DNA from: Hydrogenothermaceae bacterium
Lineage (GTDB): Bacteria > Aquificota > Aquificia > Aquificales > Hydrogenothermaceae
Direction of reading: 5' to 3'
Assembly: GCA_015519975.1 (NCBI GenBank)
Contig: WIAL01000004.1
Location: forward strand, 22,168 to 86,167
DNA length: 64,000 bases
Position numbers and translations under genes: made by a program. The notes beneath the pieces were generated by a model. The model had not been told where the DNA came from. It worked only from the letters and a program-made list of their open reading frames with translations, and made no database searches. The stretch's first letter is position 1, and each line of letters opens with the position of its first letter. Below are positions 1 through 8,834 of the stretch, piece after piece.

Positions 1-491
1 GCTTTTTCGTTAAAAAACTCAATTCCTCTTAGTGAAGAATTTCCTCTTATAGCTATAGGTAAGTAATCGCCTTTGTTCCTACCGTCAACATTTGCCCCCA
101 TATTTTTAAGGGGAAGTAAAACCCTTTTCATAGGTCTTTTTCTTAAAGAATTGTCGCCAGTCATTACTGCAAATATTGGCTGTCCTGCTAGAACTCCAAG
201 CGTTAATCTTGTTGTTGTTCCAGAATTTCCCATGTATAAAACATCATCAGGTTCAGTTAGACCTTTGAGACCTTTACCGTGTATAAAAAATAATCCTTCT
301 GCCTCATCTATTTTTATTCCTAAACTGCGAAACACATCTATAGTTGTTAATGTATCTCCTGCTTTTAAGAAGTTTTTAACGATTGAAGTTCCTTCTGCAA
401 GTGCAGTTATGATTATACTTCTATGAGAAATAGATTTATCAGATGGTACTCTAAGTTTACCTTTAACAACTTTTGCTTTTGTAATTTTCAT
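1..491 (-). CDS. aroA: EPSP synthase, N-terminal part (cut by window edge)
   Basis: 3-phosphoshikimate 1-carboxyvinyltransferase, the sixth step of the shikimate pathway. It joins phosphoenolpyruvate to shikimate-3-phosphate in the cytoplasm. The reading frame starts at the ATG whose complement is 489-491 and runs off the window, so only about 163 residues are visible. Family signatures are the substrate-binding SDKSISHR near residue 18, GNSGTTTRL near residue 88 and the SLRKRPM stretch near residue 115. It lies 13 bases downstream of the ExeA-like ATPase gene on the same strand and may be cotranscribed with it. The family assignment is firm; the C-terminal half cannot be judged. Confidence 0.95.
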   Translation of the reverse strand, partial: MKITKAKVVKGKLRVPSDKSISHRSIIITALAEGTSIVKNFLKAGDTLTTIDVFRSLGIKIDEAEGLFFIHGKGLKGLTEPDDVLYMGNSGTTTRLTLGVLAGQPIFAVMTGDNSLRKRPMKRVLLPLKNMGANVDGRNKGDYLPIAIRGNSSLRGIEFFNEK

Positions 492-504
492 TTTGATCCT
501 TTTA

Positions 505-1422
505 TTATTTAATTAATTTGAATATTATAAACAAAACGAGAACTATGTTTAAAGTTATTAAAGATAATAAAAATATTTTTAGTAATATCTTTTTTTCACT
601 TTTTGCATTTATAATTTCAGGATCTATTGTCTCAACAGCAACTTCAACATTACTTGGTTTTACTGTAGTTGAATTTTCTATAAATGCTGACATTAATGCC
701 CTTGAAGACAATATATTAATAAGTCTAGGTATTCCTTTACTGTATTTATGTATTTTTTTGAAGGCTTTATCTGTAAAATTTATATTTCCACCACCTGCAA
801 GCATAAGTCTGTGGTTAATATATTTTTTTGTATCATTTAAATCTAAAGGTGTAAGATATGCTTTGCTTGTAATTCTTTGTAGAAGCTGTCTTAACTGCTG
901 TCTTTTTAACTTTTCGTCTAATTCAGGCTGTCCTACTAACACTATTTGAACTAACTTTTCCTTATCTGTTTCTAAATTTGAAAGAAGTCTAAGTTCTTCT
1001 AATGTTTCAATAGGAAGTAACTGTGCTTCATCAACTATTATAAAAACTTTTTTACCATTTTTGACTTTGTCTTCCAATGTTTTTTTAAAAAGTTTTAAAA
1101 GTTCTTCTTTATTTTCCTCTTTTGTTTCTACTCCTAAATCATGAAGTACAGCCCTTAAAAACTCTTCAGGTTTTAGCTGTGGTGAAAGTATTAATGAATA
1201 CTCGGCAAATCCTTCTAAACTATTTAAGAATTTTCTTATAACAGTTGTTTTACCTGTTCCAGGCTCACCAATTATTACGCAAAATCCTTCTCCTGAATCA
1301 ACAACATATTTTAAAAGCCTTTCTGCATTTCTATGAGATATTGAAGGGAAAAAATATGAAGGATCAGGAGTTATTCTAAAGGGATCTTCTTTTAAACCAA
1401 AAAACTCTAAATAATCTATCAT
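505..1422 (-). CDS. ExeA/GspA-type AAA ATPase with C-terminal membrane anchor
   Basis: A 305-residue ATPase of the ExeA family, which in type II secretion uses ATP to help assemble the secretin through the cell wall. The N-terminus carries the family opening YLEFFGL..DPF..TPD. Walker A is GEPGTGKT near residue 52, and Walker B VFIIVDEAQ is near residue 128. A single hydrophobic helix lies near residues 283-303, very close to the C-terminus. It is a clear paralogue of the protein at 61868-63130 but lacks that protein's SPOR-like tail. It ends one base before lptA begins in transcription order. The exact secretion or pilus system it serves is not visible here. Confidence 0.85.
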   Translation of the reverse strand: MIDYLEFFGLKEDPFRITPDPSYFFPSISHRNAERLLKYVVDSGEGFCVIIGEPGTGKTTVIRKFLNSLEGFAEYSLILSPQLKPEEFLRAVLHDLGVETKEENKEELLKLFKKTLEDKVKNGKKVFIIVDEAQLLPIETLEELRLLSNLETDKEKLVQIVLVGQPELDEKLKRQQLRQLLQRITSKAYLTPLDLNDTKKYINHRLMLAGGGNINFTDKAFKKIHKYSKGIPRLINILSSRALMSAFIENSTTVKPSNVEVAVETIDPEIINAKSEKKILLKIFLLSLITLNIVLVLFIIFKLIK

Positions 1423-1423
1423 T

Positions 1424-1915
1424 TTATTTTCCCTTTTCTTTTACTTCTTCAGGAATAATTATAGTTCTTACTTTTTTATTTTTTCCTATAACTACAGCTT
1501 TATCTTCTTTCATGAAATAATCTATTTCATCTCCCTCTAAAACATTATTTCCTTTTCTAATTTGAGCATTTCCTATAAGTTTTATTATTTCTTTATCTGC
1601 TTCATATGTTGCTTTTTCAGATTTTCCCTTATAAAGTCCTTTTTCAAAACGTACATTTCCTTCAGCTATTATTTTTTTTATTTTTGAATTTTCATCAAAG
1701 TAAATATGCATTAAGTTAGCCCACAGCGTAAAATCTCCTTTTCTAACAACAACATTGTCTTTGTAAACTGCAATTTTTTGTTTGTTATCGTATTCAAAAG
1801 AATCAGCTTCTATAACAATAGGTGCTTTGTTTTCTTCATTATTAGTTTGCCCAAAAGAAAAACTTGTTAAGAAAAATAAAAATATAAGTAAAACTTTAAC
1901 CATTGTTTTCTCCAT
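1424..1915 (-). CDS. lptA: LptA-like periplasmic LPS transport protein
   Basis: A 163-residue protein of the LptA/OstA family, the periplasmic bridge that carries lipopolysaccharide to the outer membrane. Residues 1-22 form a signal peptide ending near SFSFGQ. The body is the beta-jellyroll pattern of the family, with IEADSFEYDNKQKIAVYKDN and later GNVRFEKG and GNAQIRKGNNVLEGDEI repeats. Its start overlaps the end of the LptC-like gene by 20 bases, so the two are probably translated together. Pairing with lptC and the heptose genes elsewhere in the window supports a lipopolysaccharide-bearing outer membrane. Confidence 0.85.
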   Translation of the reverse strand: MEKTMVKVLLIFLFFLTSFSFGQTNNEENKAPIVIEADSFEYDNKQKIAVYKDNVVVRKGDFTLWANLMHIYFDENSKIKKIIAEGNVRFEKGLYKGKSEKATYEADKEIIKLIGNAQIRKGNNVLEGDEIDYFMKEDKAVVIGKNKKVRTIIIPEEVKEKGK

Positions 1916-2414
1916 AAACCTCTGTTTTAACCTTTTTTAAGAATATTTTTTCTTTTTTTAAATTTATCAGTAAATTTTTTCCTGTTGTTCTCATATTTTT
2001 TGTAATTATTTCATTGAATTGATTATTATATGCTATATTTTGCTTAATATTAAAGGTTAATTTTGAAGTTAAAAGCTTTAATCCTTTTGTTAAAATTTCT
2101 ACATTATCTTCTAAATAGATAATTTCTTTTTTATCAAACTTCCCATTCTTAGCTTTAATATTTATAATGCCTTTTTCTTCTAAAATATCTGCATCTATAT
2201 TTTTTCCTTCTAAATACTTTATCTTGTCTATAAGCAGGCTGCCCTTAACTATTATTTTTTTTGAATTTTTACTTACTAATGTAAAATTAAAAATTTTCGC
2301 TTGTTTATAGCTTAAGTCTTTTATTTTTGATTTTTCTATTTGTGTGTTTACAAAGTTTATTATTAAAGATATAAATCCTAAAATTAGAGTGTATATAAAA
2401 GCCTTTTTTCTCAC
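1896..2414 (-). CDS. lptC: LptC-like inner-membrane LPS export protein
   Basis: A 172-residue protein with one N-terminal membrane helix (about residues 6-24) and a periplasmic beta-rich domain, the layout of LptC, which receives lipopolysaccharide from LptB2FG and passes it to LptA. Patterns such as [20 protein letters not shown] and [19 protein letters not shown] fit the family, although its sequence conservation is generally low. The gene overlaps hemA upstream by 4 bases and lptA downstream by 20. Identification rests mainly on architecture and the adjacent lptA. Confidence 0.72.
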   Translation of the reverse strand: MRKKAFIYTLILGFISLIINFVNTQIEKSKIKDLSYKQAKIFNFTLVSKNSKKIIVKGSLLIDKIKYLEGKNIDADILEEKGIINIKAKNGKFDKKEIIYLEDNVEILTKGLKLLTSKLTFNIKQNIAYNNQFNEIITKNMRTTGKNLLINLKKEKIFLKKVKTEVYGENNG

Positions 2415-3709
2415 TTCTTCACATTTATTTTATTTTTTCTTGCTTCCCATTTAGGACTGAACATCTCTTCAAATGTTTCAATATATTTTTCAACATCTTC
2501 GCTTGTAGCTTTATTTTTTAAGTACATTGTAGGTCTATGAAGAATTTTATTTATAATAGAGTTTACTGCCAGTTCTATATTTTCTCTTTCCTTTTCATTT
2601 AAATAAGGCATATCATTAAATAATTTTTCAAGTTGATAATTTTTTATTTCCTCAGCAAAGTGCCTAACGTTTGCAATTACAGGTGAAAGTTTTTGCTGGG
2701 CAAGCCACTTTTCAAATTTTTTCACTTCTTCATCTATTATTATTTCAGCTCTTGCTGCTTCAAGTTTTCTGCTTTCAAGATTTTGATTAACAACTTCTTT
2801 TAAATCATCTATGTTATATAAAAATACTTCATCAAGTTCATTTACCTTTTCTTCCACATTTCTAGGGACTGATATATCAAAAATAAATATAGGCTCTCCT
2901 TTTCTTTTCTTAACAATATTTTTTAAATCTTCTTTTTTTATAATTGGCTGTTTAGCACCTGTTGAGGTTATAACAATATCAGCTTCTGGTAGAAATTCAT
3001 AAAACTTTTCAAACTTTAACGGTGTGCCTGAAAATTTTTCTGCAAGTTCAACCGCTTTTTCAAAGGTTCTATTCGCTACAAAAATATGTTTTACACCAGT
3101 TGACTGCAGATGCCTCGCAGCAAGTTCGGCCATCTCACCTGCACCAATTAAAAGAACATTTTTATCTGATAAATCACCAAATATTTTTTTTGCAAGTTCT
3201 ACAGCTGCGTAACTTATAGATACTGCCTTTTTACTTATTCCTGTTGATGTTCTAATTTTCTTGGAAACCTGCAGTGACTTGTCAAAAAGCCTTGTTAAAA
3301 TATGTCTTACGGCTTTTAATTCTTTGGATTTTAAAAATGATTCTTTGAATTGACATACAATTTGGGGCTCTCCAATAACCATTGAATCTAAACTGGATGA
3401 AACTTTGAATATGTGTCTTACAGCCTCGCTGTCGTAATAAAAAAATAGGTATTTTCTCAAATCATTTTGGGATATACCTGAGCTTTTTGAAAATTCTTCT
3501 ATTATCTCTTCTTCAAACTCTTGAGGATTGTCTGTTAATCCATAAAATTCAACCCTGTTGCATGTAGATAAAATGCATATTTCATATATTGGATTTATCT
3601 TCAATAAGTTTTTAATTAAAGTATCATATTTCTCGCTGTCAACTGCAAATTTTTCTCTAACTTCTACAGGAGACGTTTTGTAATTTAATCCAACTGCAAA
3701 TATATGCAT
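2411..3709 (-). CDS. hemA: Glutamyl-tRNA reductase
   Basis: A 432-residue NADPH-dependent enzyme that reduces glutamyl-tRNA to glutamate-1-semialdehyde, the first committed step of tetrapyrrole synthesis by the C5 route. The catalytic cysteine lies in STCNRVEFY near residue 50. The nucleotide-binding stretch [17 protein letters not shown] follows near residue 185, and a C-terminal dimerisation helix is present. Length is typical. It is the first gene of a minus-strand run (hemA, lptC, lptA, ExeA-like, aroA) and is transcribed away from the symporter gene. hemE lies separately at 25974. Confidence 0.95.
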   Translation of the reverse strand: MHIFAVGLNYKTSPVEVREKFAVDSEKYDTLIKNLLKINPIYEICILSTCNRVEFYGLTDNPQEFEEEIIEEFSKSSGISQNDLRKYLFFYYDSEAVRHIFKVSSSLDSMVIGEPQIVCQFKESFLKSKELKAVRHILTRLFDKSLQVSKKIRTSTGISKKAVSISYAAVELAKKIFGDLSDKNVLLIGAGEMAELAARHLQSTGVKHIFVANRTFEKAVELAEKFSGTPLKFEKFYEFLPEADIVITSTGAKQPIIKKEDLKNIVKKRKGEPIFIFDISVPRNVEEKVNELDEVFLYNIDDLKEVVNQNLESRKLEAARAEIIIDEEVKKFEKWLAQQKLSPVIANVRHFAEEIKNYQLEKLFNDMPYLNEKERENIELAVNSIINKILHRPTMYLKNKATSEDVEKYIETFEEMFSPKWEARKNKINVKK

Positions 3710-3738
3710 TTATTTTCCTCTTATATTTACTATAAAAT

Positions 3739-3746
3739 ATTATAAT
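3739..3746. promoter_or_regulatory. Overlapping divergent -10 elements between hemA and the symporter
   Basis: The 71-bp gap holds TATAAT on the plus strand at 3741-3746 and another TATAAT on the minus strand at 3739-3744, created by the palindromic core ATTATAAT. The plus-strand copy lies 34 bases before the symporter ATG. No convincing -35 element was found for either direction. Shared -10 sequence would make the two promoters mutually exclusive. This is a motif-only call. Confidence 0.4.
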
Positions 3747-3780
3747 AGAACAAATTTAGTTTTTTTCAAAAAGGAAAATA

Positions 3781-5325
3781 ATGATAAAAAGAGAGTATTG
3801 GAATACAAGACTAGGTTTAATATTAGCTGTTGCAGGAAATGCAATTGGTCTTGGAAATTTTTTAAGATTTCCTGTTCAAGCTGCTGATAACGGCGGTGGG
3901 GCCTTTATGATTCCTTATATGATTTCCCTTTTAATTATAGGTATTCCTCTTTTACTCGTAGAGTGGGCGCTTGGAAGATACGGAAGTAAGATTGGACATG
4001 GTACGGCGCCGGCTGTTTTTGACAGTTTATGGAAGAGTAAAATTGCAAAATATATCGGAATTTTAGGGGTTATTATTCCTCTTGTTGTTGTTGTTTACTA
4101 TACATATATAGAGTCCTGGACATTAATTTACAGTACATTTAGCCTTTTAGGCTTAACTCCATCCACACCTGTATCAGAAAACCCTCAGCACTATTTAGAA
4201 CCTTTTAAGAACTTTTTAGTCAGCATTATAGGAGCAAATTCGCAAAGCAGTTTATTTTTATCTGTTCCATTTTATACCTATCTGTTTTTTGTAGTAACTC
4301 TTTTACTTAATCTTTATATACTCTATAGAGGGGTAAGTGGCGGAATTGAAAAAGTGGCAAGGTTTGCACTTCCTGCTATTTTTGTAATGGCTATAATACT
4401 AATGATAAGGGTATTTACTTTAAGCTCTCCTGACGGCAGGAACTTTTTAGACGGTCTTGGATTTTTATGGAATCCAGATTTTTCGGCTCTTTTAAATCCT
4501 AATGTTTGGCTTGCAGCTGCAGGACAGGTATTTTTCACTTTAAGTGTTGGTTTTGGAGCTATCCTTACTTATGCTTCTTATATAAAGCCTAAAGATGATA
4601 TTGCTTTGAATGCTGTTGCAGGTGCATCTGTTAATGAATTTGCTGAAATAATACTTGGTGGATCTATTGCAATAACTGCTTCTGTGGTATTTTTCGGAAT
4701 AGCTGCAACTTCACAAATTGCGTCTGATGGAGCTTTTAATTTAGGATTTATGGCTTTGCCTGCTATTTTTGCAAATATTCCATTTGGGCAGTTTTTTAGC
4801 TTTTTATGGTTCCTACTTCTTTTCTTTGCAGGTATAACCTCTTCTATAGCTTTAGCTCAACCAGCAATAGCATTTTTAGAAGATGAACTTGGATTAAAAA
4901 GACAAAAGGCAGTTTTAATTTTAGGAGTATTTTTATTTATTTCTGCTCATATACCTATCTTTATAAAAGGTGCATTAGATGAGCTTGATTTTTGGGTTGG
5001 AACATTTGGTCTTGTAGTATTTGCACTTTTAGAAGCTGTAATATTTTTCTGGCTTTATGACTCTAAAAAAGCATGGGAAGAAGTAACAAGGGATAATGAT
5101 ATAAACCTTCCTTCTATTTTTTATTACTTAATGAAGTATGTGGCACCTTTAATTTTAATTATTATATTAACCTCATGGTCTGTTCAAATGCTTCCTGAAA
5201 AAATGTCTCAACATAACGTCAATATTTGGATAGCAAGAGGTTTCATTATATTTATGATAGTTTTATCAATTATTTTAGTAAAAATAGCATGGGAAAGGAG
5301 AAAAAATGGAAGGGCATCTACTTAA
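3781..5325 (+). CDS. Neurotransmitter:sodium symporter (NSS) family transporter
   Basis: A 514-residue polytopic membrane protein of the SNF/NSS (LeuT-like) family, which imports amino acids with sodium. The N-terminal signature GLILAVAGNAIGLGNFLRFP (residues 12-31) contains the unwound TM1 sodium and substrate site. About 12 hydrophobic segments follow, including the TM6 region with PNVWLAAAGQVFFTLSVGFG. Substrate cannot be assigned from sequence alone. It overlaps by 20 bases a small one-helix gene that matches the MetS type of NSS accessory subunit, which suggests methionine, alanine or related uptake. A good AAGGAAAATA leader precedes the ATG. Confidence 0.92.
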   Translation: MIKREYWNTRLGLILAVAGNAIGLGNFLRFPVQAADNGGGAFMIPYMISLLIIGIPLLLVEWALGRYGSKIGHGTAPAVFDSLWKSKIAKYIGILGVIIPLVVVVYYTYIESWTLIYSTFSLLGLTPSTPVSENPQHYLEPFKNFLVSIIGANSQSSLFLSVPFYTYLFFVVTLLLNLYILYRGVSGGIEKVARFALPAIFVMAIILMIRVFTLSSPDGRNFLDGLGFLWNPDFSALLNPNVWLAAAGQVFFTLSVGFGAILTYASYIKPKDDIALNAVAGASVNEFAEIILGGSIAITASVVFFGIAATSQIASDGAFNLGFMALPAIFANIPFGQFFSFLWFLLLFFAGITSSIALAQPAIAFLEDELGLKRQKAVLILGVFLFISAHIPIFIKGALDELDFWVGTFGLVVFALLEAVIFFWLYDSKKAWEEVTRDNDINLPSIFYYLMKYVAPLILIIILTSWSVQMLPEKMSQHNVNIWIARGFIIFMIVLSIILVKIAWERRKNGRAST

Positions 5326-5428
5326 CATTTATGGAGCAATATTTTTAGCAATTTCTTGGTCAATTGTGATAGGATTAAATATATATAGTTTTTATAAAAT
5401 ATTTCAAAATAACAAAAAGGAGGATTAA
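5306..5428 (+). CDS. MetS-like small subunit of the NSS transporter (40 aa)
   Basis: A 40-residue one-helix membrane protein. The ATG at 5306 follows a strong AAAGGAG (5294-5300) inside the end of the symporter gene and overlaps that gene by 20 bases. Residues 8-30 form one hydrophobic helix containing WSIVIGLNIY, and the tail is charged (NNKKED). Such tiny proteins encoded directly after NSS symporters belong to the MetS small-subunit family, in which the small protein is needed for methionine or alanine uptake by the MetP-type partner. The stop codon abuts the ndk start, and its last codons form the ndk ribosome-binding site (AAGGAGG). Confidence 0.8.
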   Translation: MEGHLLNIYGAIFLAISWSIVIGLNIYSFYKIFQNNKKED

Positions 5429-5851
5429 ATGGCAGTAGAGAGAACGCTCATGCTCGTAAAACCTGACGCAGTAAAAAGAAATTTGGAAGGTAAAATTATC
5501 GCCCATGTGCAGGAAAAAGGTTTTAAGCTAATAGGGTTAAAAAAGTTAAAATTAACTAAAGAGCAGGCTGAAAAATTTTATTATGTACATAAAGAAAGAC
5601 CTTTCTTTGGGGAGTTAACAGACTTTATGTCTTCGGGACCTATAGTTGCAATGGTATGGGAAGGAGAAAATGCAATTTCCGCCATAAGAGAAATAATGGG
5701 TGCTACTAATCCAGAAGAAGCTGAAGAAGGTACTTTAAGAAAACTTTATGGAACTAATATAGGAGAAAATGCTGTTCACGGTTCAGATTCTTCGGAATCT
5801 GCAAAATATGAAATTCCATTTTTCTTTAGCGAGTTAGAACTGGTAGAGTAA
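5429..5851 (+). CDS. ndk: Nucleoside diphosphate kinase
   Basis: A 140-residue enzyme that transfers the terminal phosphate of ATP to other nucleoside diphosphates through a phosphohistidine. The active-site histidine is in NAVHGSDS near residue 118. The N-terminal RTLMLVKPDAVKRN and the Kpn-loop region are conserved. Length is typical for bacterial Ndk. The start follows an AAGGAGG at 5416-5422 located within the preceding small gene, and the stop overlaps the start of the next gene by one base, indicating translational coupling. Confidence 0.97.
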   Translation: MAVERTLMLVKPDAVKRNLEGKIIAHVQEKGFKLIGLKKLKLTKEQAEKFYYVHKERPFFGELTDFMSSGPIVAMVWEGENAISAIREIMGATNPEEAEEGTLRKLYGTNIGENAVHGSDSSESAKYEIPFFFSELELVE

Positions 5852-6366
5852 TGGATAATTTAAATAAGTATTTAAACTTTTTTATTTTATTTTTACTTGG
5901 TATTTTAATTGGCTTTAATGTTTTTTTAACTTTTATAGTTGCACCGCTTATGTTCTCTCATTTTAATAATAGACTTGCAGGGGAGATAATGAATACCATC
6001 TTCCCTGTTTATTTTTCTTCGGGCTGGGTGATAGGACTTATAATTTACACTTTAATAGCTGTTCTATCTATTAAAGATAAAAACATTATTAAAAATTTAA
6101 AAGCTTTTATTATTGCTCTTTCTTTATTAATTATATCTTATATGGCGCTGCACAAAGCAGTACTTCCTATAGCACAAAATTTAAATAGTAGTTACTATGC
6201 ATTAATAGATGAGGGAAAAAAACAGCAAGCAGAGAAAATACATAGTAAATTTAAAAAAGTACATATGTTGTCTTCAGTTTTAAATATGTTAAATTTATTA
6301 TTACTTGTATTTTTATTTTATAATTTTTATAGTTATTTAATGAAAAGAGAAAAATTGCCGAATTAA
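5851..6366 (+). CDS. DUF4149/TMEM205-like membrane protein
   Basis: A 171-residue integral membrane protein with four hydrophobic segments (about residues 8-30, 50-72, 80-100 and 140-160). The N-terminal pattern FNVFLTFIVAPLMF and the INFPVYF-like turn (NTIFPVYFSSGW) match the DUF4149 family, whose function is unknown. It overlaps ndk by one base. Nothing in the sequence indicates a substrate or enzymatic activity. Confidence 0.65.
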   Translation: MDNLNKYLNFFILFLLGILIGFNVFLTFIVAPLMFSHFNNRLAGEIMNTIFPVYFSSGWVIGLIIYTLIAVLSIKDKNIIKNLKAFIIALSLLIISYMALHKAVLPIAQNLNSSYYALIDEGKKQQAEKIHSKFKKVHMLSSVLNMLNLLLLVFLFYNFYSYLMKREKLPN

Positions 6367-6401
6367 ATTTATAACAATTTAATTAACTTAGGGGGAAAAA
6401 T

Positions 6402-6791
6402 ATGGAAACAAAAAATTCTGTCTTAAACAAAATCTCAATGATTGTATTTATTGGTTCTGTAGTTGGAGCTATTTTTGTAGGTGTTTTGGTCTATTTTCTA
6501 CTTGTATCTGCAGGAGACCCTTCAGCATTTAGTAAAGCAGTAATATCTACTATTGTAATAGAAATAGCATTTTTAGTTCCTGTATATATGATAAGAGTTT
6601 TAATAGATAAGTATATAATAAGCAAACTTAAAGAAATAGAAAGAGCTTTAGATGAAGTTAGTATGGGTAATTTAGATTACGAAGTTAAGGTAGAAGGTGA
6701 TGATGAGCTAGCACAGCTTGCAGATGCTTTTGAAAGAATGAGAATTAGTTTAAAAACAATAATGGAAAAATTAGAAAAAGGGGAACTTTAA
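6402..6791 (+). CDS. HAMP-domain membrane protein without an output domain
   Basis: A 129-residue protein with two membrane helices (about residues 12-35 and 45-68), only a very short loop between them, and then a HAMP linker (residues 68-122) with the typical MGNLDYEV and GDDELAQLADAFERM pattern. No kinase, methyl-accepting or cyclase domain follows; the protein stops just after the second HAMP helix. It is the first gene of a five-gene set with roadblock, DUF4388-like and GTPase proteins. I infer that it acts as the membrane attachment or sensing component for that set. A GGGGG ribosome-binding site precedes the ATG. Confidence 0.75.
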   Translation: METKNSVLNKISMIVFIGSVVGAIFVGVLVYFLLVSAGDPSAFSKAVISTIVIEIAFLVPVYMIRVLIDKYIISKLKEIERALDEVSMGNLDYEVKVEGDDELAQLADAFERMRISLKTIMEKLEKGEL

Positions 6792-6812
6792 TTTAAACTG
6801 TGGGGAGAAACA

Positions 6813-7769
6813 ATGGAATTATTAAACAAATTACAGCCCATACTTAAAGATATAACATTTGATACTAGGGCTGTTTTTACTGGAATATTTAGAGGGGAAG
6901 AACCAATTAGTATATATTCAACTTTGGGAAATAAAGAAAAAACTATTTCCCAGCTTACAGGTCTACTTGTAAGAAAGGCTTTAATCTCTTCAGAAGATGT
7001 TTTAGAAAGTTTTAAACCAGAATTTTTATTTGCCGAAGGTAAAGATTTTGGCATTTTTATATATGTAGCGGAAGACAATATTGCTATAGCTACTGTTATC
7101 AATGAAAAGCCAAATTTTTCTTTATTAAAAATGACCCATGAAAATGCTGTAAAAAAACTAATCCCATATATTGAAGAAATTAAAGAATTTATTCCGGAAC
7201 CTGAAGAAGCTCCTCTTAAAGAAGTAAAGCCTGAAGAAGAAAAACCAAAAGAAACAACAGAAGAGATAAAAGAGAAAGTAGCTGAAGCAACTGAAGAGCC
7301 ATCAGAAGTTAGTGAAATCGAAGAGTTGGAAAAAATATTATCTGAAGAAGCCAATGAAGTAGAGCTTGAAAAAACAGAAGAAGAAACCGTACAACAAACT
7401 CAAGAAAAACCAGTAAAAGAAGAAAAATCTGAAAAAATTGAAGAAGCAGAAGAAAAAGAAGAAATTACTGAAGAAGTTCCTCTGGAAGAATTATTGGGTG
7501 TATCAAAAGAAGAAAGCAAAAAGGATACGTCTGTTGAAGAAGTAAAAGAAATTGATAAATTAATAGAAGAAATTAAGAAAAAATTTATAAAAGAAATAGG
7601 ACCTGTAGGGAAAATATTGTTTAACAAGATTTTAAAATCTATTAATGTGGAAGAAAATCCTACAATGGATAAATTAAAAGAATTAATAGAACAACTTGCC
7701 CAAGAAATATCCGTGGAAAAAAGAAGAGCTGAGTTCATTAGAGATACTAAGAAGATAATAGGAGGATAA
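6813..7769 (+). CDS. Glu-rich protein with possible roadblock-like N-terminus
   Basis: A 318-residue soluble protein of unrecognised function. Residues 1-130 form a compact alpha/beta region whose pattern (FTGIFRGEEPISIYS, LLVRKALIS, FGIFIYVAEDNIAIATV) resembles a divergent roadblock/longin fold. Residues 130-245 are a low-complexity linker very rich in Glu and Lys. Residues 250-318 are a helical tail with GPVGKILFNKILKS. It lies between the HAMP protein and a clear roadblock gene, with 3 bases to the latter, and is probably part of the same module. The roadblock suggestion is my own pattern judgement and needs a profile search. Confidence 0.6.
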   Translation: MELLNKLQPILKDITFDTRAVFTGIFRGEEPISIYSTLGNKEKTISQLTGLLVRKALISSEDVLESFKPEFLFAEGKDFGIFIYVAEDNIAIATVINEKPNFSLLKMTHENAVKKLIPYIEEIKEFIPEPEEAPLKEVKPEEEKPKETTEEIKEKVAEATEEPSEVSEIEELEKILSEEANEVELEKTEEETVQQTQEKPVKEEKSEKIEEAEEKEEITEEVPLEELLGVSKEESKKDTSVEEVKEIDKLIEEIKKKFIKEIGPVGKILFNKILKSINVEENPTMDKLKELIEQLAQEISVEKRRAEFIRDTKKIIGG

Positions 7770-7772
7770 ATA

Positions 7773-8132
7773 ATGGCATATGATTTTGAAGCATTACTTA
7801 ATGAATTGGTTAAAGATAGCGGAGCTGAGGGAGCTGTTTTAGTAAGCCCAGATGGACTTGCAATTGCATCTGTACTTCCTGAAGGAATAGAAGAAGATAG
7901 AGTTGCTGCAATGGGGGCAGCTATTTTATCATTAGGGGAAAGGGTTGCTTCAGAATTAAATAAAGGTCAATTAGAACAACTTTATGTAAAAGGAAGCGAA
8001 GGATACGTTATATTTACAGGTGTTAAAGATTTTGCAGTACTTGGGGTACTTGCTCCATCGTCTATAAAACTTGGACTTTTATTAATGGAAATTAGAAAAG
8101 TAATGAAAAAACTTGAAGAAATGATAGGTTAA
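7773..8132 (+). CDS. Roadblock/LC7 domain protein (MglB-like)
   Basis: A 119-residue single-domain roadblock/LC7 protein. Bacterial members of this family regulate small Ras-like GTPases; MglB is the GTPase-activating partner of MglA. The hallmark segments are GAEGAVLVSPDGLAIAS (residues 18-34), AAMGAAILSLGERVASEL and GYVIFTGVKDFAVLGVL. It sits between the Glu-rich protein and the DUF4388-like gene, with 2-4 bases on either side. It is a close paralogue of the protein at 14183-14545, with most core residues identical. Confidence 0.88.
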   Translation: MAYDFEALLNELVKDSGAEGAVLVSPDGLAIASVLPEGIEEDRVAAMGAAILSLGERVASELNKGQLEQLYVKGSEGYVIFTGVKDFAVLGVLAPSSIKLGLLLMEIRKVMKKLEEMIG

Positions 8133-8134
8133 AC

Positions 8135-8833
8135 ATGGCTTTAGCAGGGAACCTTGAAGTATTTAATTTTGTAGACATTTTCCAGGTATTAAAGAAAGAT
8201 AAAAAAGATGGAATTTTAGTAGTAGAAAGCAGTAATGATGAACAGAAATTTGGCGTTTATTTTAAAGAGGGAGATATTGTTTATATAAGACCGGTTAAAA
8301 AGGTCTTTTATATATATCTTGATATTGATTTTTCTTCGGTGTTAAAAAAAGAAGGGATAAGTGAAGATGATTTATACCAATATTTAGTTTCAAGGCTTCC
8401 AGTGCTTCTTGCTGTTAAAAAGGGAAAGTTTTCGTTTACTCCTGGATTTATTAAATATGATGAAAATATAAAACCACAAGTTGAAATAGAAAAGTTAATT
8501 ATGTATTTAAGTAGGCAGCTTTCTGAAGCTGAAGTTGAAAGAAAAATATCTGACATGAAACTTATTTATACCAAGACAGATGATTGGGAAGATGTTGCTA
8601 AAAGGGCGTACTTAACGAATATTGAAAGAAAAATACTTTCTGCAATTAACGGTAAAAAAACTGTTGAAGATATAAAAAACGAACTTGAGGTAAATGAACT
8701 CGTTTTAAAAAGAGCATTATATGGAATGCTTGCAAGTGGAATTATAAAAAGAGCCAAAAAAGAGAAAAAGCTAGGATTTAATTTAACTAAAGGATTACTT
8801 AAAAAAATAGTAAATATAGTAAAAGGATTGTAA
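8135..8833 (+). CDS. DUF4388 (PATAN-like) domain protein
   Basis: A 232-residue soluble protein. The N-terminal MALAGNLEVFNFVDIFQVL (residues 1-19) followed by KKDGILVVESS and a GDIVYIRP segment is the DUF4388/PATAN signature, found in response regulators and GTPase-linked proteins of several phyla. The C-terminal third looks like a winged-helix region (TNIERKILSAINGKKTVEDI, then LVLKRALYGMLASGII). It ends one base before the GTPase gene begins. I infer an adaptor role in the same signalling module; direct function is unknown. Confidence 0.75.
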   Translation: MALAGNLEVFNFVDIFQVLKKDKKDGILVVESSNDEQKFGVYFKEGDIVYIRPVKKVFYIYLDIDFSSVLKKEGISEDDLYQYLVSRLPVLLAVKKGKFSFTPGFIKYDENIKPQVEIEKLIMYLSRQLSEAEVERKISDMKLIYTKTDDWEDVAKRAYLTNIERKILSAINGKKTVEDIKNELEVNELVLKRALYGMLASGIIKRAKKEKKLGFNLTKGLLKKIVNIVKGL

Positions 8834-8834
8834 A

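Noticed and set aside
73..426. Open frame on the plus strand inside aroA
   Set aside because: It is the antisense shadow of the aroA coding region, which has clear EPSP synthase motifs.
7400..7738. Long Ser-rich open frame on the minus strand
   Set aside because: It mirrors the Glu-codon-rich linker of the protein at 6813-7769; Glu/Lys codons read backwards give Ser/Phe codons without stops.
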